Assembly: GCF_001425785.1 (NCBI RefSeq)
Contig: NZ_LMDI01000023.1
Span: 1 to 41,631, forward strand
DNA from: Rhizobacter sp. Root1221
Lineage (GTDB): Bacteria; Pseudomonadota; Gammaproteobacteria; Burkholderiales; Burkholderiaceae_C
Length of the DNA stretch: 41,631 nt
Reading direction: 5' to 3'
Shown: positions 25,621 to 34,196 of the stretch, piece after piece
How the letters are laid out: every line of letters starts with the position of its first letter
Numbering within the stretch: the first letter of the stretch is position 1
Notes under the pieces: model-generated
The model's database searches: none
Told to the model about the DNA's origin: nothing
What the model saw: the letters and a program-made list of their open reading frames with translations, nothing else
Made by a program: the position numbers and the translations under genes

Positions 25621-26805
25621 ATGGCCCACCTTCCCCAGATCCGCATCCCCGCCACCTACATCCGCGGCGGCACCAGCAAGGGCGTGTTCTTTCGCCTGCA
25701 GGACCTGCCCGCCGCGGCGCAGGTGCCCGGCCCGGCCCGCGACGCGCTGCTGCTGCGCGTGATCGGCAGCCCCGATCCGTACGGCAAGCAGATCGACGGC
25801 ATGGGCGCGGCCACGTCCAGCACCAGCAAGGCGGTGATCCTGTCGCGCAGTTCGAAGCCGGGCCACGACGTCGACTACCTGTTCGGCCAGGTGTCGATCG
25901 ACTCGCCGTTCATCGACTGGAGTGGCAACTGCGGCAACCTGTCGGCGGCGGTGGGTTCGTTCGCCATCAGTGCGGGGTTCGTCGACGCGGCCCGCGTGCC
26001 GACGCACGGCGTGGCCACGGTGCGCATCTGGCAGGCCAACATCGGCAAGACCATCATCGCCCACGTGCCCATCACGGCCGGCGAGGTGCAGGAGACCGGC
26101 GACTTCGAACTCGACGGTGTCACGTTCCCGGCGGCCGAGGTGCAACTCGAGTTCCTCGACCCGGCGGCCGACGAGGAAGGCGGTGGCGGCGCGATGTTTC
26201 CGACGGGCCACCTGGTGGACGACCTCGAGGTGCCGGGCGTGGGCACGCTGAAGGCCACGCTGATCAACGCCGGCATCCCCACCATCTTCGTGAACGCCGA
26301 CGCCATCGGCTACAGCGGCACGGAGCTGCAGGACGCCATCAACGGGGACCCGCAGGCGCTGGCGAAGTTCGAGGCCATCCGCGCGCATGGGGCCGTGCGC
26401 ATGGGCTTGATCGCACACATCGATGAAGCCGCCAAGCGGCAGCACACGCCGAAGGTCGCCTTCGTGGCGAAGCCCGCGGCCTACGTCGCGTCCAGCGGCA
26501 AACACGTCGCTGCCGGCGACGTGGACCTGCTGGTGCGGGCCCTGTCGATGGGCAAGCTGCACCACGCGATGATGGGCACGGCCGCCGTGGCCATCGGCAC
26601 CGCGGCCGCCATCCCGGGCACGCTCGTCAACCTGGCCGCCGGTGGTGGCGCCCGCACCGCGGTGCGCTTCGGCCACCCGTCGGGCACCTTGCGCGTGGGC
26701 GCCGAGGCCACACTGGCCGATGGCGAGTGGACCGTCACGAAGGCGATCATGAGCCGCAGTGCGCGGGTGCTGATGGAGGGCTGGGTGCGGGTGCCGCATC
26801 CGTGA
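25621..26805 (+). CDS. prpF: 2-Methylaconitate cis-trans isomerase PrpF
   Basis: Isomerises the AcnD product so that aconitase can hydrate it to 2-methylisocitrate. The 394-residue product has the diaminopimelate-epimerase-like double fold. The two segments holding the residues implicated in Shewanella PrpF are visible: the Lys in SSTSKAVIL and the Cys in SGNCGNLSAAVG. It begins 13 bp after acnD and ends the operon, 3 bp before the stop of a small convergent gene. A terminator is not evident in that gap. Confidence 0.95.
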   Translation: MAHLPQIRIPATYIRGGTSKGVFFRLQDLPAAAQVPGPARDALLLRVIGSPDPYGKQIDGMGAATSSTSKAVILSRSSKPGHDVDYLFGQVSIDSPFIDWSGNCGNLSAAVGSFAISAGFVDAARVPTHGVATVRIWQANIGKTIIAHVPITAGEVQETGDFELDGVTFPAAEVQLEFLDPAADEEGGGGAMFPTGHLVDDLEVPGVGTLKATLINAGIPTIFVNADAIGYSGTELQDAINGDPQALAKFEAIRAHGAVRMGLIAHIDEAAKRQHTPKVAFVAKPAAYVASSGKHVAAGDVDLLVRALSMGKLHHAMMGTAAVAIGTAAAIPGTLVNLAAGGGARTAVRFGHPSGTLRVGAEATLADGEWTVTKAIMSRSARVLMEGWVRVPHP

Positions 26806-26808
26806 AAA

Positions 26809-27039
26809 CTAGGCGCGACCCAGCGAGTCGATGGGAACCAGGCGACCGCACAGGTTCCCGTGCTGATCTGTCACGACATAGCCGCGTGCGGAGGCGTCCT
26901 CGAGGGCGCCCATGACCTTTGGACTCAAGGTCTGTATCTCGCCCACGAAAACATTGATTCGAAGGCCAGCCAAGGTCAATGTTGTCAGGGAATCACTGCT
27001 GCCGGGAAGAGGGGCCGCTGCGCGGCGAGTGGTTGCCAT
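26809..27039 (-). CDS. Small hypothetical protein
   Basis: A 76-residue product I do not recognise. The centre (TLTLAGLRINVFVGEIQTLSPKV in part) and the C-terminal GYVVTDQHGNLCGRLVPIDS suggest a small mixed alpha/beta fold with no membrane segment. I chose the ATG at 27039 because AGGA is correctly spaced before it; longer starts at 27066 or further upstream have weaker ribosome-binding sites. It follows the HutD-family gene by 163 bp on the same strand and is convergent with prpF. Base composition is like the A/T-richer operon upstream of it and unlike prp. Confidence 0.55.
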   Translation of the reverse strand: MATTRRAAAPLPGSSDSLTTLTLAGLRINVFVGEIQTLSPKVMGALEDASARGYVVTDQHGNLCGRLVPIDSLGRA

Positions 27040-27202
27040 ATGAAGTCCTGTTGCTTGGTTCGACATGGATGTACCGAGGACCCACCCGATGAGGTCCAGG
27101 CTCGAACCCGGTACAAAAGAAGAGTGGCATGCGGGCGAACGGCATCGAGGGAGACATGCGGCATCCACCTCGGACTGACGATCGCCCAAGCCGAGGTACG
27201 AG

Positions 27203-27799
27203 CTACCGGCTTTCCTGGCGGCTCTTGAGTCCAACAGCCACCGCCCGCCCGCCGGGCGGAACCGCCTCGATGCGAAGGCCGCTTGCGCCCTTTCGCCAAA
27301 GGGCGCCCTGCTGCGCGCGCAGGTTGATCGGCGCCAGGTCGCCTCGTGACACCCGCACCGCCCCGGTCATGCAAAGAATCAACAACGTGTCAGCGGCCGG
27401 CACGTCATCGCCCGTATCCACCCAAGTCACTGAAGTCCAATAGCGATCCCGGCTCAGCAGAATGCTGAGGTTCTCCGCGGGTCCGTCAATCAGTTCCGCG
27501 TGAATCTTTGCCTCTCCCTGGAACGAGAACGGACGCAGCGGGTCGTCGAAAGACACGTTCATGGCTTCATCGGCGAACCGCAGGCGAAGCCCGGCGCCGC
27601 GAAGCAGCACGATCGATCGGTCAATGCCGGGAAACGACGAGAACGGTGAGTCCTTGATCGTCTCGGCCCACGAGAACTTCCAGTCCATGGCATCGGGGGC
27701 GGCGCCTCGCGGTTCAATGGCAATCTCACGCATCAACCCTGCGCCATTCCTCCAGGGAATCTTGGGCGTTTCGTTCAGATCCAGAAGTTCAAAGTCCAT
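27203..27799 (-). CDS. HutD/Ves-family cupin-like protein
   Basis: A 198-residue protein of the HutD/Ves family, recognised from the N-terminal PWRNGAGLMREIAIEP signature followed by FSWAETIKDSPFSSFPGIDR and a bicupin-like series of strands. HutD is linked to histidine utilisation in other bacteria and Ves to cold-shock effects, but the biochemical role of the family is poorly defined. No hut genes are present here. It starts 56 bp after the degenerate sensor gene on the same strand, so it is probably part of that signalling operon. Confidence 0.82.
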   Translation of the reverse strand: MDFELLDLNETPKIPWRNGAGLMREIAIEPRGAAPDAMDWKFSWAETIKDSPFSSFPGIDRSIVLLRGAGLRLRFADEAMNVSFDDPLRPFSFQGEAKIHAELIDGPAENLSILLSRDRYWTSVTWVDTGDDVPAADTLLILCMTGAVRVSRGDLAPINLRAQQGALWRKGASGLRIEAVPPGGRAVAVGLKSRQESR

Positions 27800-27855
27800 G
27801 GTTCAAGTCACCTGTTGTGAAAGCCTGTTGTGTGCGGGCGAATCGGTCGCATCGT

Positions 27856-29889
27856 TCATGCGGCCAGCTCCGTACTGTCTGCGTGGAATGCTTCGGGCCT
27901 CATCGACATCGAGATCACCTTCGGAAATGCAGCGGCATCCCGATGCGCGATGACAACCACTTCGCCACCCAAGGTCTGCGCCAGCCGACGGGCCAGGCGC
28001 AACGCGGTGCTCGTTCGACCTGTACCTTTCGAACCTTCCTTGAGGGCGTGAATCAGCTTGTTGGCGTCGTCCGTGCCCTTGCAGTGCATTTCCAGGAGCA
28101 ACTGCGGCTGGCCCATGGCGTCGGCGCCCACCTCGTGGCAGAAGACCGCACGAAGATTCGTGCCGGATGGTGCAGCGCCGACCGCCGCCCTCAACACCGA
28201 ATAGACAAGCTGTGCCAGGAGCCCGCTGTCTGAAACCACCCGCCGTGGCAACGACGGCATGCAAACCACATCGAGCCGAACGCTCAGCACACGGGCGAGC
28301 TGTTCGGCGTGTTTGGCCGCTTGGCGGATCAGGCTAGCGATATCGATCGGTTCGCGTTTGACTTGCACCACGCCGCTTTGCAGCCTGTGCAACTCATGCA
28401 GATCGGTGATCCCGGAAACCACCTGCTGAGCCTGGCAGTGAATCAGGTCGAGGATCGAAGGCTGGATGATGGCAGGCTGGACGCACCTGACCCGATCCAG
28501 CAATCCCACCAGAGAAAGGGCCCCGTCATGAAGTTCGTCGCGAATGCTGGTGATGAAATGTTGATTGGCGCTGCGCGCCATCTGTTCTGCCCGGCGGGCC
28601 GCCTCCAACTCCCGCTCCGTGGCAGTGATGTCTCGAAACACGCTGACGGTCCCGCCAGCTGGCGTGCGACTCTCAGTCACCTGCACGATCAGGTCCTCGC
28701 TGACATGGTGTTCAAACTGTCCGCCCGGATGCGCCTGAACGGCCAGACGCTGCCGGACAAGCGCCTCCCGCTGCTCGTCAGTCTCCGACGCGCACAGGTG
28801 CCGCACTGAAAGCCGAATCAAGTGCTCGTGAGGGATCCCCGGCCGGATCACTGTCTTCAGCCAGGGATAGAAGCCAAGGTACCTGTCGTTCCACGCCACG
28901 ACCCTGTCCCGTGCATCGCACAGGAGGATCCCTTCAGCCACCGAAGAGATGGCTTGGTCGAGCCACTGCTTTGCCGAACCGATTTCATGATTCGACAAGT
29001 GCATCCGCCGCAGGGTCCAGTGCACCAGCGCCGCACCGGCCAGCACGAGAAGCCCAAGGAAGGTGGCGCTGACGAAGACGTTTCGCCGATAGACGAGCCA
29101 ACTTTCCAAGGCCTTTTCCTGCGGCACACTCACGGCCACCCGGAGGCCTGGGTGGACCAGCGCGCGAGACGCAACGATGGCTCGTTTTCCCTCCACCGGA
29201 GATCGAGCCTGGTCCGCCGCCCCGTCGGGCACCGCCTTGTCCGGTGCACGAGAGAACCAGGAGGACGTGGGGACGCCATGCTGGGGGGCCGCAACGATCA
29301 ACTCGCCGTCGTGACGCTCGAGCATGAACGTGAAGCCCTCCTGAGGCGCACCGAGGCTTGCGACCACGTGCACCATGGGCACCACGGCGAGGCTGACAAG
29401 TTGGGCGTCAGGACCATGTCCCAGTTGTCGGGCGAAGTAGATCACGGGCTCGGAGGTGGCGAAGCTCTCCACGGATTGACTGATGCCGAGCGTCGGCGAG
29501 GAACCTTGCAGCAGAGAGGCGAACAGGCCGTCAGGGAGTCGCAGGCCCAACCGTTCGGTGACCGGCATGGCGGACGCCAGGACGTTGCCATCGGCATCAG
29601 CGATCACCAGATCCCGCACTGCGAGATGCGATCGCGCCAGTTCCTTGAGGGCGAGCCCAGGCCGGTCTCGCACGGGGTCGACGCTCGACAACAACACGTC
29701 GATGCCCAGAAGAAAGCGGTTCACCGAGGTTTCAGCGTTGTCGGCGGCAAAAGCCGCGCGGGCCTTCGCACTCTCCAATGCACTCAACCGTCGTTCTTCC
29801 ACGAGCCGGCTGGCCAGCGAAACCAGCAGTCCGCTGAAGGCGACGGCAAGCGTCCAGACAATCGCATAGGTGAGACGCGCGCGGAACAT
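27856..29889 (-). CDS. Membrane sensor with degenerate histidine-kinase core
   Basis: A 677-residue membrane protein. Two membrane segments (about 6-28 and 273-292) flank a periplasmic double-Cache-like sensor domain. A PAS domain follows (about 310-425), then a HisKA/ATPase-like region (about 440-665). The kinase core looks inactive: where HisKA proteins have SHELR, this has RDELH, putting Asp451 in the phospho-acceptor place; the N-box Asn is replaced (SVLRAAV); and the G1 DxGxG is absent, while a GTGRTS relic of the G2 box remains. His454 in ELHDG could mimic a HisKA_3 site, but the context is HisKA. I chose the ATG at 29889: AGGA overlaps the stop of the binding-protein gene 8 bp upstream. 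It may work as a non-catalytic partner of the kinase in this operon. Confidence 0.85.
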   Translation of the reverse strand: MFRARLTYAIVWTLAVAFSGLLVSLASRLVEERRLSALESAKARAAFAADNAETSVNRFLLGIDVLLSSVDPVRDRPGLALKELARSHLAVRDLVIADADGNVLASAMPVTERLGLRLPDGLFASLLQGSSPTLGISQSVESFATSEPVIYFARQLGHGPDAQLVSLAVVPMVHVVASLGAPQEGFTFMLERHDGELIVAAPQHGVPTSSWFSRAPDKAVPDGAADQARSPVEGKRAIVASRALVHPGLRVAVSVPQEKALESWLVYRRNVFVSATFLGLLVLAGAALVHWTLRRMHLSNHEIGSAKQWLDQAISSVAEGILLCDARDRVVAWNDRYLGFYPWLKTVIRPGIPHEHLIRLSVRHLCASETDEQREALVRQRLAVQAHPGGQFEHHVSEDLIVQVTESRTPAGGTVSVFRDITATERELEAARRAEQMARSANQHFITSIRDELHDGALSLVGLLDRVRCVQPAIIQPSILDLIHCQAQQVVSGITDLHELHRLQSGVVQVKREPIDIASLIRQAAKHAEQLARVLSVRLDVVCMPSLPRRVVSDSGLLAQLVYSVLRAAVGAAPSGTNLRAVFCHEVGADAMGQPQLLLEMHCKGTDDANKLIHALKEGSKGTGRTSTALRLARRLAQTLGGEVVVIAHRDAAAFPKVISMSMRPEAFHADSTELAA

Positions 29890-29897
29890 TCGATGTC

Positions 29898-30968
29898 CTA
29901 TTGGGAAGACACTGACATGCGAGTCGCCCAAAGCTTTTCGCATGGCTCGCCGCATCGCATGAACCACCGCGGAAGGACCGTGTGCCGGAAGACCTCGGCC
30001 CGAAGTCGCACGTCGTCTGCCGTAGGTTGAACGAGTTGCATCCGCCCAGGACTGCCGTTGGCGCAGGTGCGGGCACCGACATTGCAGTCAATGCCCTCCT
30101 GCGTTTCACGGTCGGCGTCGGCCCACACGTCAACCTCGAGTTGCCGGAGCTCGGTGCTGATGATTTTCTGAATGTCGGGAGGGAGCGCCTGCCAGGCGGC
30201 CTCGTTCGCGGCAAACAGTGACATTCCCCAGGAGATCGTCAGGGGAGACAGATGGCCCGTGACCTGATGAAGGCCGACCGTGTTGCCGGACATGGCCCCC
30301 GTGACGGCGCAGGAGGTGTTTCCCGAGTTCATGTGGGAAAGCATCTCTGAAAACGCCGTCCGGACAGGATAGGCACCGAGGGCCTCGAAGAGATCCGACT
30401 GCGAAGGGGTGGACGTTCGAATGCGCCGGCCTGCGAGGTCCTTCAATGACTTGAATCGGTCACGACAGAACAGCACTTGAGCGGGGTACGCATACACCGC
30501 GAGCAGCCTGAGTCCGTAGCGCTCGTTGAGGATTCTCTGCAGGTAGGGTCGCAGCGCGTCCGCGCTTCGGCGCAGCGTGGGCATGTCCGGACTGAGGCCG
30601 GCCAGGTCGATGGCGCCGAACTCAGGATCGGTGGACGATGAAACGCCCAACAACGCCGTGCCGAACGGCACAGCGCCTGCAGACATGAGCCGGAGCATGT
30701 CATTGCCCGGTACACCGGCCTTGTCGAATGGAACGATGTCTGCAATGACACGTCCACCCGTGAGCGACCTCACCCGCTCGGTCCAGAAGGGCACCTCGTG
30801 ACGTTGGAACTGGTGGACGTTCGCCAGGCCGCCGACGATGTGCAAGCGCAGGGGTCCCGGCGCCGCCTTGGCCTCGTGGTCACGCACTTCTCCCGACCAA
30901 CCGAGCGGAGAGTGCGTCGCGCCCAGCAACAGTATTGCGCTCAGGAACGCTGTGCCCATTCTTCTCAT
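29898..30968 (-). CDS. Orphan TRAP-type (DctP) periplasmic binding protein
   Basis: A 356-residue protein with an N-terminal signal peptide (MRRMGTAFLSAILLLG). The mature part matches the DctP family: strand PLRLHIVGG, FWTERVRSLTGGRV, and FKSLKDLAGRRIRTSTPSQ containing the conserved Arg that in TRAP proteins binds the ligand carboxylate, followed by ALGAYPV. No DctQ or DctM membrane gene lies nearby; the gene sits between a histidine kinase and a second sensor. A role as a periplasmic ligand-sensing partner of those proteins is more likely than transport. I chose the ATG at 30968 because AGGGAG is well placed before it. The ligand is probably an organic acid, by family. Confidence 0.85.
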   Translation of the reverse strand: MRRMGTAFLSAILLLGATHSPLGWSGEVRDHEAKAAPGPLRLHIVGGLANVHQFQRHEVPFWTERVRSLTGGRVIADIVPFDKAGVPGNDMLRLMSAGAVPFGTALLGVSSSTDPEFGAIDLAGLSPDMPTLRRSADALRPYLQRILNERYGLRLLAVYAYPAQVLFCRDRFKSLKDLAGRRIRTSTPSQSDLFEALGAYPVRTAFSEMLSHMNSGNTSCAVTGAMSGNTVGLHQVTGHLSPLTISWGMSLFAANEAAWQALPPDIQKIISTELRQLEVDVWADADRETQEGIDCNVGARTCANGSPGRMQLVQPTADDVRLRAEVFRHTVLPRWFMRCGEPCEKLWATRMSVSSQ

Positions 30969-31012
30969 TCTTCTCCCTGCGGTAAGACGTTTGCAATCCC
31001 GATGGGCGCTGA

Positions 31013-32428
31013 TCACATGACCATCGTGATGCAAGTACCCTGCACGCCAGATGCGACGCTGAAGCTTCCTCCGAGCCGCTGGATGCGCTCCCGCATGCCG
31101 ATCAACCCGAGGCCAGCGGTGCTGCCCGGGTTGGCACGCTGCTGCCGTGCCGTATCGATGCCGACCCCGTCGTCACACACAACGATCCGGATCTGGTGCG
31201 GCGGCGGAGCGCCCGTGACACTGACGCTGGTCAGGTTCGCCCTGGCATGTTTGACGACATTCGCGAGCGCCTCCTGGACCACTCGATAGGCCGCAATCGA
31301 CAGCGGCCTGGGCACCTCGTCAAATGAATCGTCACCGTGGCACTCGAAGCGGCAGCTGCCCTTTGCTTCGTTGAGCGTGCGTACCAGCTCGGCGATCGCG
31401 CACTTCAATCCCAGGGTGTCGAGCACCTCCGGGCGAAGCTCACGCACGATGGCTCGTGCGTTGTCGTAGAACTCCGAAGCGATCGCCACGATTTGAGTCG
31501 CGCAATGACGCACGTCCTCCGGGGGAGATGCGTCGGCCGAAGCCACGATGGTCTCGGCGTAGAGCTTGATCGAAACCACCGTGGCATTCAGGTTGTCATG
31601 AATCTCCAGGGATATTCGTTCACGCTCCTTTTCAACCAGTTCGTCCGCATACTCGAGCAGTCGCTGCTTGTCTCGCTCGCCTTTGACCACATCGCTGATG
31701 GCAAGGTGAACATCCCGAAGTTCTTCCTGAGCACGCGCGGTGCGTTGTGCGCGCATCGCTTCGCGATCGTCCATCACGTACCGGAGCAAGGCCTCGATTT
31801 CGGCGAGGTCGTCAGGCAACGGTGGGGCATTGTTACGGGCGCACAAATGCCCGCCGAGATCACGGGCAAGCAAGAGCGCGGCGCGCGCCTTTCGCTTCAG
31901 CGACGACGACATGAGCGTCGTGAGAATCAACGCGCCGAGAGCCGCCATGGCAACCGCACCGCTGAACCATGCGAAGGCCTCCCCCGGGTCCGTGGATGCG
32001 AGCACGACTCGAACGTAGCCATCGGGTTTCGCTTGTTCTGATGCGATTGAAGGCTGAATCGCCCCGATCGCTTCAGCGCCCAGGTCGTGCGTGGCATTCG
32101 CGTCGCCATAGGTCAGGATCGGCGCGCGATGTTGATCAAGGATCGCAATGAGTTTGACGTCCTCATCAGAATCGACAACTTTCTGCATGACCCCGCGGGC
32201 CACGGACAACTGGGACGCCCGCAAGTCGTTGCCCAGGGCGCCAGACACTGCCGCGGCAAGCGCTTCGGCACGGCGGTGAGCACTCTCGCGACTCAGGCGC
32301 TCAAGGCTCACGTGAGCCATCCACATCGACGCGCCGGCGACCAGGGCGACCGCGAGGAACACGACATGAGTCAACCGGCCGAACGCAGAGCGCCTGGACA
32401 AGCTTCGGCCTTCCTCCAACCTGGACAT
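31013..32428 (-). CDS. NarX-type membrane sensor histidine kinase
   Basis: A 471-residue kinase for the adjacent response regulator. Membrane segments at about 19-39 and 153-175 enclose a small periplasmic domain. A coiled linker (about 195-265) leads to a HisKA_3 dimerisation domain with phospho-acceptor His277 in ISLEIHDNLNA. The ATPase domain is complete: VVQEALANVVKHA (N-box), CDDGVGI (G1) and GLGLIGMRERI (G2). It begins 4 bp after the regulator stop and its own stop is 44 bp before the binding-protein gene. It is the only intact kinase of the operon. The short periplasmic domain may contact the binding protein; that is inference. Confidence 0.92.
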   Translation of the reverse strand: MSRLEEGRSLSRRSAFGRLTHVVFLAVALVAGASMWMAHVSLERLSRESAHRRAEALAAAVSGALGNDLRASQLSVARGVMQKVVDSDEDVKLIAILDQHRAPILTYGDANATHDLGAEAIGAIQPSIASEQAKPDGYVRVVLASTDPGEAFAWFSGAVAMAALGALILTTLMSSSLKRKARAALLLARDLGGHLCARNNAPPLPDDLAEIEALLRYVMDDREAMRAQRTARAQEELRDVHLAISDVVKGERDKQRLLEYADELVEKERERISLEIHDNLNATVVSIKLYAETIVASADASPPEDVRHCATQIVAIASEFYDNARAIVRELRPEVLDTLGLKCAIAELVRTLNEAKGSCRFECHGDDSFDEVPRPLSIAAYRVVQEALANVVKHARANLTSVSVTGAPPPHQIRIVVCDDGVGIDTARQQRANPGSTAGLGLIGMRERIQRLGGSFSVASGVQGTCITMVM

Positions 32429-32432
32429 GACT

Positions 32433-33194
32433 TCAGTTGGCCTGATGGCGAGCGTGCGAGAACGGCACAGGGTTGATCAGCCCGTGCTCCACTGCGAGCA
32501 GTGTGATGTCAGCTTGCCGGTCTGCTTTCAGTTTCTCCAGCACTGATTGACGGACGTTGGAGACGGTCTTTGGCGAGAGGCTCATTTCCTCGGCGATCTC
32601 GTTGCTGGTGAGCCCTATCGCGATGTAGCGGAACACTTCCAGTTCACGGGGCTCGAGCAACGCTTGCGGTGAACGGTCGCCGGCAATGTTGACCATGGCC
32701 AACCGCTCAGCCACTTCGGGCACGAAATAGACACGGTTCGAATGCGCGTGTTCGATGGCTGTTGCCATCAGGTCCAGCGGCGCGCACTTGGGCACGAAGG
32801 CGTGAATCCCTGTCCGGTAGGCCTCTTGGATGATTTCGACGGTGTCGAACTGCGAATAGACCACGACGCCCCTTCGCGGGTCGTCGTGCAGAAGTTGCCT
32901 CGCCACATCGATTCCCGTGTTGACCGTTTCCCGGCCAAACCGGACGTCGAGAACGATCACGTCTGGCTTCAGTGCCTTGACTTGGTCGACCACTTCCTCG
33001 GGCGCAGTCGCCCGGCCAACCACCGAGATGTGGTGCGCTTGCAGCCCGAACGAAAGGGCGAGACCGATCGCGGGGTGATCGTCGGCAATGAAGACGGTGA
33101 TCCTCTCAGCGGGTTTCCTCGCTGCGGTGGGCACACCTTGCAGTGGATCTTCAGGGTGCAGCAGAGCATCTCGCACGGCAGCAATACCTCTCAT
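32433..33194 (-). CDS. NarL/LuxR-type response regulator
   Basis: A 253-residue transcription factor. The receiver domain (about 32-150) has the acidic pair in FIADDHP, phospho-acceptor Asp83 in VIVLDVRF and the Lys of VPKCAP. The C-terminal LuxR-type helix-turn-helix (about 180-240) has LEPRELEVFRYIAIGLTSNEIAEEM, here broken by the family's usual turn, and SPKTVSNVRQSVLEKL. An unusual 30-residue N-terminal extension precedes the receiver. It is the first gene of the minus-strand operon and is partnered with the NarX-type kinase. The upstream region is rich in palindromes, which fits autoregulation. Confidence 0.92.
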   Translation of the reverse strand: MRGIAAVRDALLHPEDPLQGVPTAARKPAERITVFIADDHPAIGLALSFGLQAHHISVVGRATAPEEVVDQVKALKPDVIVLDVRFGRETVNTGIDVARQLLHDDPRRGVVVYSQFDTVEIIQEAYRTGIHAFVPKCAPLDLMATAIEHAHSNRVYFVPEVAERLAMVNIAGDRSPQALLEPRELEVFRYIAIGLTSNEIAEEMSLSPKTVSNVRQSVLEKLKADRQADITLLAVEHGLINPVPFSHARHQAN

Positions 33195-33210
33195 GTTGGT
33201 TACCGCCTGT

Positions 33211-33297
33211 GCGCATGCGCGACATCCACGACGTGGACGTCAAAGCTGCCAATCACTGGCGCCACTTGATGGTAGGTACTGGCATGTCTTGGTGCCA
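33211..33297. promoter_or_regulatory. Palindrome cluster upstream of the signalling operon
   Basis: Four symmetrical elements lie in the 162 bp before the response-regulator gene. GCGCATGCGC is at 33211-33220. Directly next to it, GACATCCAC and GTGGACGTC pair at eight of nine positions around 3 bases (33221-33241). TGGCGCCA is at 33257-33264. TGGCA/TGCCA arms around 8 bases are at 33280-33297. Binding of the response regulator or another factor is likely for at least one of them, but which is unknown. Confidence 0.45.
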
Positions 33298-33356
33298 TCC
33301 CTAGGAATGAAGGGCCGATGGCGGCAGGCGCGGCCATTGGCGCGCCGGGGGGCCGC

Positions 33357-34028
33357 TCACCCAAGCACCAGGTGCCGCCCGTTCACCGCCCGCGCCGCAT
33401 CCGACGCCAGGAACGCGATGGCCCGGGCCGCATCGGCCAGTGACGTCCACGCCGACGGGTCGGCGCCGGGCATCGCCGCGCGGTTGGCCGGGGTGTCGAG
33501 CACGGTGGGGGCCACGCTGTTCACGGTGAAACCTTCGCCGTGCAACTCCGCCGCCATCGACTCCACCAGCCGCTGCAGCGCGGCCTTCGACGCCGCATAG
33601 GCGCCCTTGTGCGCCTCGCCTCGGGCCGCAGCGGCGGCCGACACGGCCACGATGCGCCCGCCACCCTCGCCCCGCATCAACGGCACCAGGTGTTTCGCCA
33701 CGTTCACGAACGACCACGCGTTGAGGTCCATCATGCGGGTCCACGCCTCGCGCGACAACGCGTGCACCGGGTCCCCCATCTCGAACCCGCCGGCCACATG
33801 CACGAACACATCCACCTGGCCGAACCGCTTGGCCACGAGCCCCGCGGCGTGGGCCACTTCGGCGTCCGACGTGACATCGGCCGCGAGTGACAGCACGCCG
33901 TGGGGGGCCGGGGACACGCTGCGGTTGATCAACACGAGGTTGGTGCCGGGCCCCATCTCGGCCACGACAGCCTGCCCGAGGGCGCCCGCGGCGCCGGTGA
34001 CGACAAGGATGCGGGGGGATGCATTCAT
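33357..34028 (-). CDS. Short-chain dehydrogenase/reductase
   Basis: A 223-residue NAD(P)-dependent SDR. The Rossmann motif reads VTGAAGALGQ, a variant of TGxxxGIG. The catalytic region has VAVSAAAA (Ser) and YAASK (Tyr, Lys). A DLNAWS segment occupies the NNAG-adjacent helix position. The length is at the short end for classical SDRs. I chose the ATG at 34028, with CCGGAG upstream; an ATG at 34055 in the same frame is possible. It lies 168 bp downstream of the HxlR-type regulator on the same strand. The substrate cannot be told from sequence. Confidence 0.87.
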   Translation of the reverse strand: MNASPRILVVTGAAGALGQAVVAEMGPGTNLVLINRSVSPAPHGVLSLAADVTSDAEVAHAAGLVAKRFGQVDVFVHVAGGFEMGDPVHALSREAWTRMMDLNAWSFVNVAKHLVPLMRGEGGGRIVAVSAAAAARGEAHKGAYAASKAALQRLVESMAAELHGEGFTVNSVAPTVLDTPANRAAMPGADPSAWTSLADAARAIAFLASDAARAVNGRHLVLG

Positions 34029-34196
34029 GGCGGCGCTCCGGAAGTGATGGTCCATCGTACGGCGATGCGGCGACCCCGTCACCCGCACAACGGGTCCTGC
34101 CTTCCGCCTGCCCATGGCCGGCTGCATCCTGGCGGCCCCGGGCACGCCTGACGGCGCGAAGGCCGGGGAAGCTTGCCCTGTGACAAGCGGTGGCGT

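Noticed and set aside
26803-26811. Intrinsic terminator between prpF and the convergent small gene
   Set aside because: Only three bases separate the stop codons and no stem with a T-tract is visible around them.
28528-28545. Reading ELHDG in the degenerate sensor as a HisKA_3 phospho-acceptor site
   Set aside because: The surrounding residues (HFITSIRDEL before it, LLDRV after, and the LQSGVVQVKREPID segment) align with ordinary HisKA proteins, where this His falls three residues past the acceptor. It is kept as a minor alternative.
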